A stretch of 64,000 bases of DNA from Glandiceps talaboti (taxonomy: Eukaryota; Hemichordata; Enteropneusta; Spengelidae), in assembly GCF_964340395.1 (NCBI RefSeq), contig NC_135564.1:21584942-21648941 (forward strand). The letters are read 5' to 3'. Of the stretch, positions 60,791 to 64,000 are shown piece by piece. The position numbers and the translations under genes were made by a program. Under the pieces are notes generated by a model, which was not told the DNA's origin, searched no databases, and worked only from the letters and a program-made list of their open reading frames with translations. Numbering within the stretch: the stretch's first letter is position 1; each line of letters begins with the position of its first letter.

Positions 60791-61035
60791 AAACCCGACA
60801 TACATGTATATGGTTGGCATAAGCAAGAGGCGCGTGTGAGCGTTTCCTATCACATGCTACGTATCCGCGATATCAGTTTATACTGAAGGTGTGGCTAAAT
60901 GCACTACTTAACACATAAAGTAATTAATTATCTATGTCCCTTTGTCAGCCAACCAAATTACTTATCATTAACATGAATGAAACAATGAATTGCCTTGCAA
61001 ATATTCACTGATCATTTTGCCGTATTATTCTTTTG
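59826..61035. repeat. Diverged local duplication with an extra 460-bp block in the first copy
   Basis: 59826-60020 (GATCAAAAACACCACT to AGTAATTAATTA) matches 60729-60930. 60493-60580 (CAGCCAACCAAATTA and GAATGAAACAATGAATTGCC) matches 60954-61035. In the second copy the two parts are adjacent; in the first they are separated by about 470 bp. A (GAT)n run is expanded in the second copy (60742-60786). Confidence 0.75.
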
Positions 61036-61206
61036 CCTCAGTGTGATGCCAATATTAAATAATCACTGCACACATGAAGCGCCTATCATATAAAAAGAGG
61101 AAACGCTGTGGTCGTATAAGTCATACATATATAGTAATCTATATAGGCTACATCACAAAACTACTTGTTCACAGTTCAAAGCGATTTCCATTCCGTGTCA
61201 TTAGCC

Positions 61207-62559
61207 ATGTCAAAAGTGAAAAGTGTCGCAAAAGTCACCAAGGTCAGAGTCGGCCTTCGTCAACGCATAGTAAACTTGAAGAAGATCAGTCGTACTGCCA
61301 GAGAAATCAAGACCATCATTGAAGAAGAAGAAGGAGTGTCCATCTGCCGCCAGTCAATCAACCGCATTTTCAAGAAATACATAGAGACCTCCACAGTTAC
61401 AGATATTCATCGCATCGGTCGTCCGAAGAAATACAACTTAGAGCACTACGACTTCATCAATAGAGAGACCTACTAAGACAGAGAACTTACAGCCTTAGCG
61501 CTATCCCGAAAGTTTAACAAGGCATTTCCAGACTGTCAGACATCAGCAAGTTCCATGACAAAGATTGGAAAAAAGCTTGGTTGGGTTTGCGAAAATACAA
61601 GGTACTGCCAACTAATTAAAGAAGTCAACAAACCGAAGAGGAAGGCGTGGTGCATGCAGCGGATGCATGAGAAGGAACGATTTGAGAGCATAATCTTTAC
61701 AGACGAGAGTAAAATTGACGTCTGTCACTATACCAGAAAGACATACCGGAAGGTGGGTGAGCAGGCAGTCCAAAGACCCAAACCGAAGCATCCTTTATCT
61801 GTAAGTATTTATATTACATCTAAAATCCCACCTATGTTTGACCAAGTCCCACTCATAGCTAACACTTTGTTCAACGAAAGTGAAAGTTCTTACCAATAAA
61901 TGACGTGAATTTAATTGCCAATGACGAAAATAACTCACAGTTGGCCAACCAAGCTTTTTCCTTGGATGCGAATGCCAGGAAACATGAACATGATGTCTGT
62001 CAGATTGTTTTGTTTGTTTATTTTGGGGGCTTATGTTTGACATTCGAGGTACGCTTTGTAAACATTGAAGCGTAACATACGTATGCACATTCCACCTTTT
62101 GTATTTCAGGTTTTCGTATGGGCTGGTATTTCGAGACGTGGGCCAACAGAGGTAATGGTATTCACCAGTAGGATGGATAGCAAGGGCTATCAGCAAATTC
62201 TAAGCAAGAACTTGGTACCATTTATAAAGTCGGCATATCGAGATGGTCACCGCCTGTATCAAGATAACGACCCTAAATACACCAGCAAGTCTACCAAAGC
62301 GTGGATGGAGGCAGAACAAGTGAACCACTGGCCATCACCACCAGAATCACCGGACCTGAATCCAATAGAGAATATGTGGGCTTCCCTGAAAAGGTACCTA
62401 GAGAAGACAGTGAAACCGTACACGAAAGAAGAGCTGGTGAATGGCATCTACGAGTCTTGGGAGACAGTGACCCCGCAGGTCTGCAATAACTACATCAACC
62501 ACATCTATAAAGTCTTGCCAATGGTAATTGCTAGGAACGGTGCAGCCTCGGGGTACTAA
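61207..62559 (+). pseudogene. Tc1/mariner transposase, copy 1: intron-containing, one in-frame stop
   Basis: ATG at 61207. The N-terminal part is a paired-like HTH (VSICRQSINRIFKKYIE) with a GRPKK AT-hook-like motif. TAA at 61474-61476 interrupts the frame, which continues in the same frame (ELTALALSRKFNK, KLGWVCENTRYCQLIKEVNK) to catalytic FTDES. Then a 309-bp intron (61801-62109; GTAAGT to TTTCAG, phase 0) and VFVWAGISRRG, the second Asp in YQDNDPKYTSK, and SPDLNPIENMWASLK with the catalytic Glu: 34 residues lie between the second Asp and Glu (DD34E spacing). Length without the stop is about 347 residues, normal for Tc1. Unless the stop is bypassed the copy is inactive. Confidence 0.88.
61801..62109 (+). 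other. Spliceosomal-type intron in the Tc1/mariner transposase
   Basis: GTAAGTATTT at the 5' end and CTTTTGTATTTCAG at the 3' end. The sequence contains in-frame stops, and removal joins KHPLS to VFVWAGIS, exactly the expected family continuity. The second copy has the same intron at 63317-63625. Confidence 0.8.
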
Positions 62560-62722
62560 AGAAGATCCGACAAATGTACTAGTGACATAGTGTGTAACGT
62601 AGTGTGTTACCAAACAGTCCGCTGTGGTCGTATAAGTCATACATATATAGTAATCTATATAGGCTACATCACAAAACTACTTGTTCACAGTTCAAAGCGA
62701 TTTCGATTCCGTGTCATTAGCC

Positions 62723-64000
62723 ATGTCCGAAGTGAAAAGTGTTAAAAAAGTCACCAAGGTCAGAGTCGACCTTCGTCAACGCATAGTAAACTTGAAGAAG
62801 ATCAGTCGTACTGCCAGAGAAATCAAGACCATCATTGAAGAAGAAGAAGGAGTGTCCATCTGCCGCCAGTCAATCAACCGCATTTTCAAGAAATACATAG
62901 AGACCTCCACAGTTACAGATATTCATCGCATCGGTCGTCCGAAGAAATACAACTTAGAGCACTACGACTTCATCAATAGAGAGACCTACTAAGACAGAGA
63001 ACTTACAGCCTTAGCGCTATCCCGAAAGTTTAACAAGACATTTCCAGACTGTCAGACATCAGCAAGTTCCATGACAAAGATTGGAAAAAAGCTTGGTTGG
63101 GTTTGCGAAAATACAAGGTACTGCCAACTAATTAAAGAAGTCAACAAACCGAAGAGGAAGGCGTGGTGCATGCAGCGGATGCATGAGAAGGAACGATTTG
63201 AGAGCGTAATCTTTACAGACGAGAGTAAAATTGACGTCTGTCACTATACCAGAAAGACATACCGGAAGGTGGGTGAGCAGGCAGTCCGAAGACCCAAACC
63301 GAAGCATCCTTTATCTGTAAGTATTTATATTACATCTAAAATCCCACCTATGTTTGACCAAGTCCCACTCATAGCTAACACTTTGTTCAATGAAAGTGAA
63401 AGTTCTTACCAATAAATGACGTGAATTTAATTGCCGATGACGAAAATAACTCACAGTTGGCCAACCAAGCTTTTTCCTTGGATGCGAATGCCAGGAAACA
63501 TGAACATGATGTCTGTCAGATTGTTTTGTTTGTTTATTTTGGGGGCTTATGTTTGACATTCGAGGTACGCTTTGTAAACATTGAAGCGTAACATACGTAT
63601 GCACATTCCACCTTTTGTATTTCAGGTTTTCGTATGGGCTGGTATTTCGAGACGTGGGCCAACAGAGGTAATGGTATTCACCAGTAGGATGGATAGCAAG
63701 GGCTATCAGCAAATTCTAAGCAAGAACTTGGTACCATTTATAAAGTCGGCATATCGAGATGGTCACCGCCTGTATCAAGATAACGACCCTAAACACACCA
63801 GCAAGTCTACCAAAGCGTGGATGGAGGCAGAACAAGTGAACCACTGGCCATCACCACCAGAATCACCGGACCTGAATCCAATAGAGAATATGTGGGCTTC
63901 CCTGAAAAGGTACCTAGAGAAGACAGTGAAACCGTACACGAAAGAAGAGCTGGTGAATGGCATCTACGAGTTTTGGGAGACAGTGACCCCGCAGGTCTGC
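62723..64000 (+). pseudogene. Tc1/mariner transposase, copy 2: truncated by the window end
   Basis: Same organisation as copy 1 (exons 62723-63316 and 63626 onward, intron 63317-63625). The same in-frame TAA lies at 62990-62992. Differences include MSEVKSVKK instead of MSKVKSVAK, V for I before FTDES, R for Q in AVRRPKPK, and DPKHTSK for DPKYTSK. The last bases of the gene lie beyond 64000. Confidence 0.88.

Larger units (their letters stand above)
61104..64000 (+). repeat. Head-to-tail tandem duplication, 1516-bp period, carrying a Tc1/mariner gene
   Basis: The sequence from 61104 (CGCTGTGGTCGTATAAGTCA) is repeated from 62620 with about 99% identity until the window ends. All corresponding positions differ by exactly 1516. 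The copies abut directly with no TA or other target site between them, so this is a tandem duplication rather than two independent insertions. I found no terminal inverted repeats at the unit ends. Confidence 0.95.

Noticed and set aside
61795-62196. 133-codon minus-strand ORF, repeated at 63311-63712
   Set aside because: It spans the intron and exon edge of the Tc1 gene in antisense; its repetition comes from the 1516-bp duplication, not from selection.

Overview
The window looks like AT-rich nuclear DNA from an invertebrate animal, probably marine (a lophotrochozoan or an invertebrate deuterostome; I cannot decide). The reasons are spliceosomal introns with GTAAGT-type donors and pyrimidine-AG acceptors, a metazoan sperm/ciliary gene, a HEPN-NACHT-LRR immune receptor of a type typical of invertebrate expansions, and relics of Tc1/mariner, Penelope-like, CR1/Jockey-like and PIF/ISL2EU-like elements. 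There is no sign of bacterial operons, rRNA, tRNA or CRISPR arrays.

Layout. 1-12.5 kb: no convincing exons. Noncoding DNA is interspersed with minisatellites (units of 53, 32, 27, 51 and 56 bp), a (CAGA)n microsatellite and two MITE-like elements. 12.6-24.5 kb, plus strand: eight exons of an orthologue of SPMIP4 (human C7orf31), a sperm microtubule inner protein, plus a phase-compatible alternative first exon at 14.93 kb. The true 5' exon(s) were not found. 24.6-35 kb: noncoding, with a 2.1 kb array of a 33-bp unit that is open on both strands, a 180-bp hairpin element with a 15-bp target duplication, a 337-bp palindromic TA-flanked MITE and (TA)n arrays. 35.2-40.1 kb, minus strand: a three-exon NLR-type gene with a DZIP3-like HEPN domain, coiled coil, NACHT and LRRs. 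The NACHT and LRR reading frames are offset by one base. A decayed Penelope-like fragment with a GIY-YIG remnant lies in its first intron.

41.5-45.8 kb: a 4.2 kb foldback-type element. Its long inverted repeats are made of 35-bp tandem units (about 10 on the left, 13 on the right), and a 6-bp direct repeat CTATAC flanks it. A second, older inverted repeat is nested inside. 45.9-59.5 kb: MITE-like hairpins, poly-G/C runs, relics of three non-LTR retrotransposons, a truncated ISL2EU/PIF-like transposase ending in a hexanucleotide expansion, several more minisatellites, and one unrecognised but gene-like ORF at 57.0-57.5 kb (minus). 59.8-64 kb: a diverged local duplication, then two head-to-tail copies (period exactly 1516 bp) of a Tc1/mariner transposase gene. 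Each carries a 309-bp intron and the same in-frame stop; the second copy runs off the window.

The two clearest host genes (a sperm axoneme component and an innate-immune NLR) are not obviously connected in function. The dominant biology is mobile-element and minisatellite turnover: roughly an eighth of the window is tandem repeat, and several arrays abut or lie inside MITEs.
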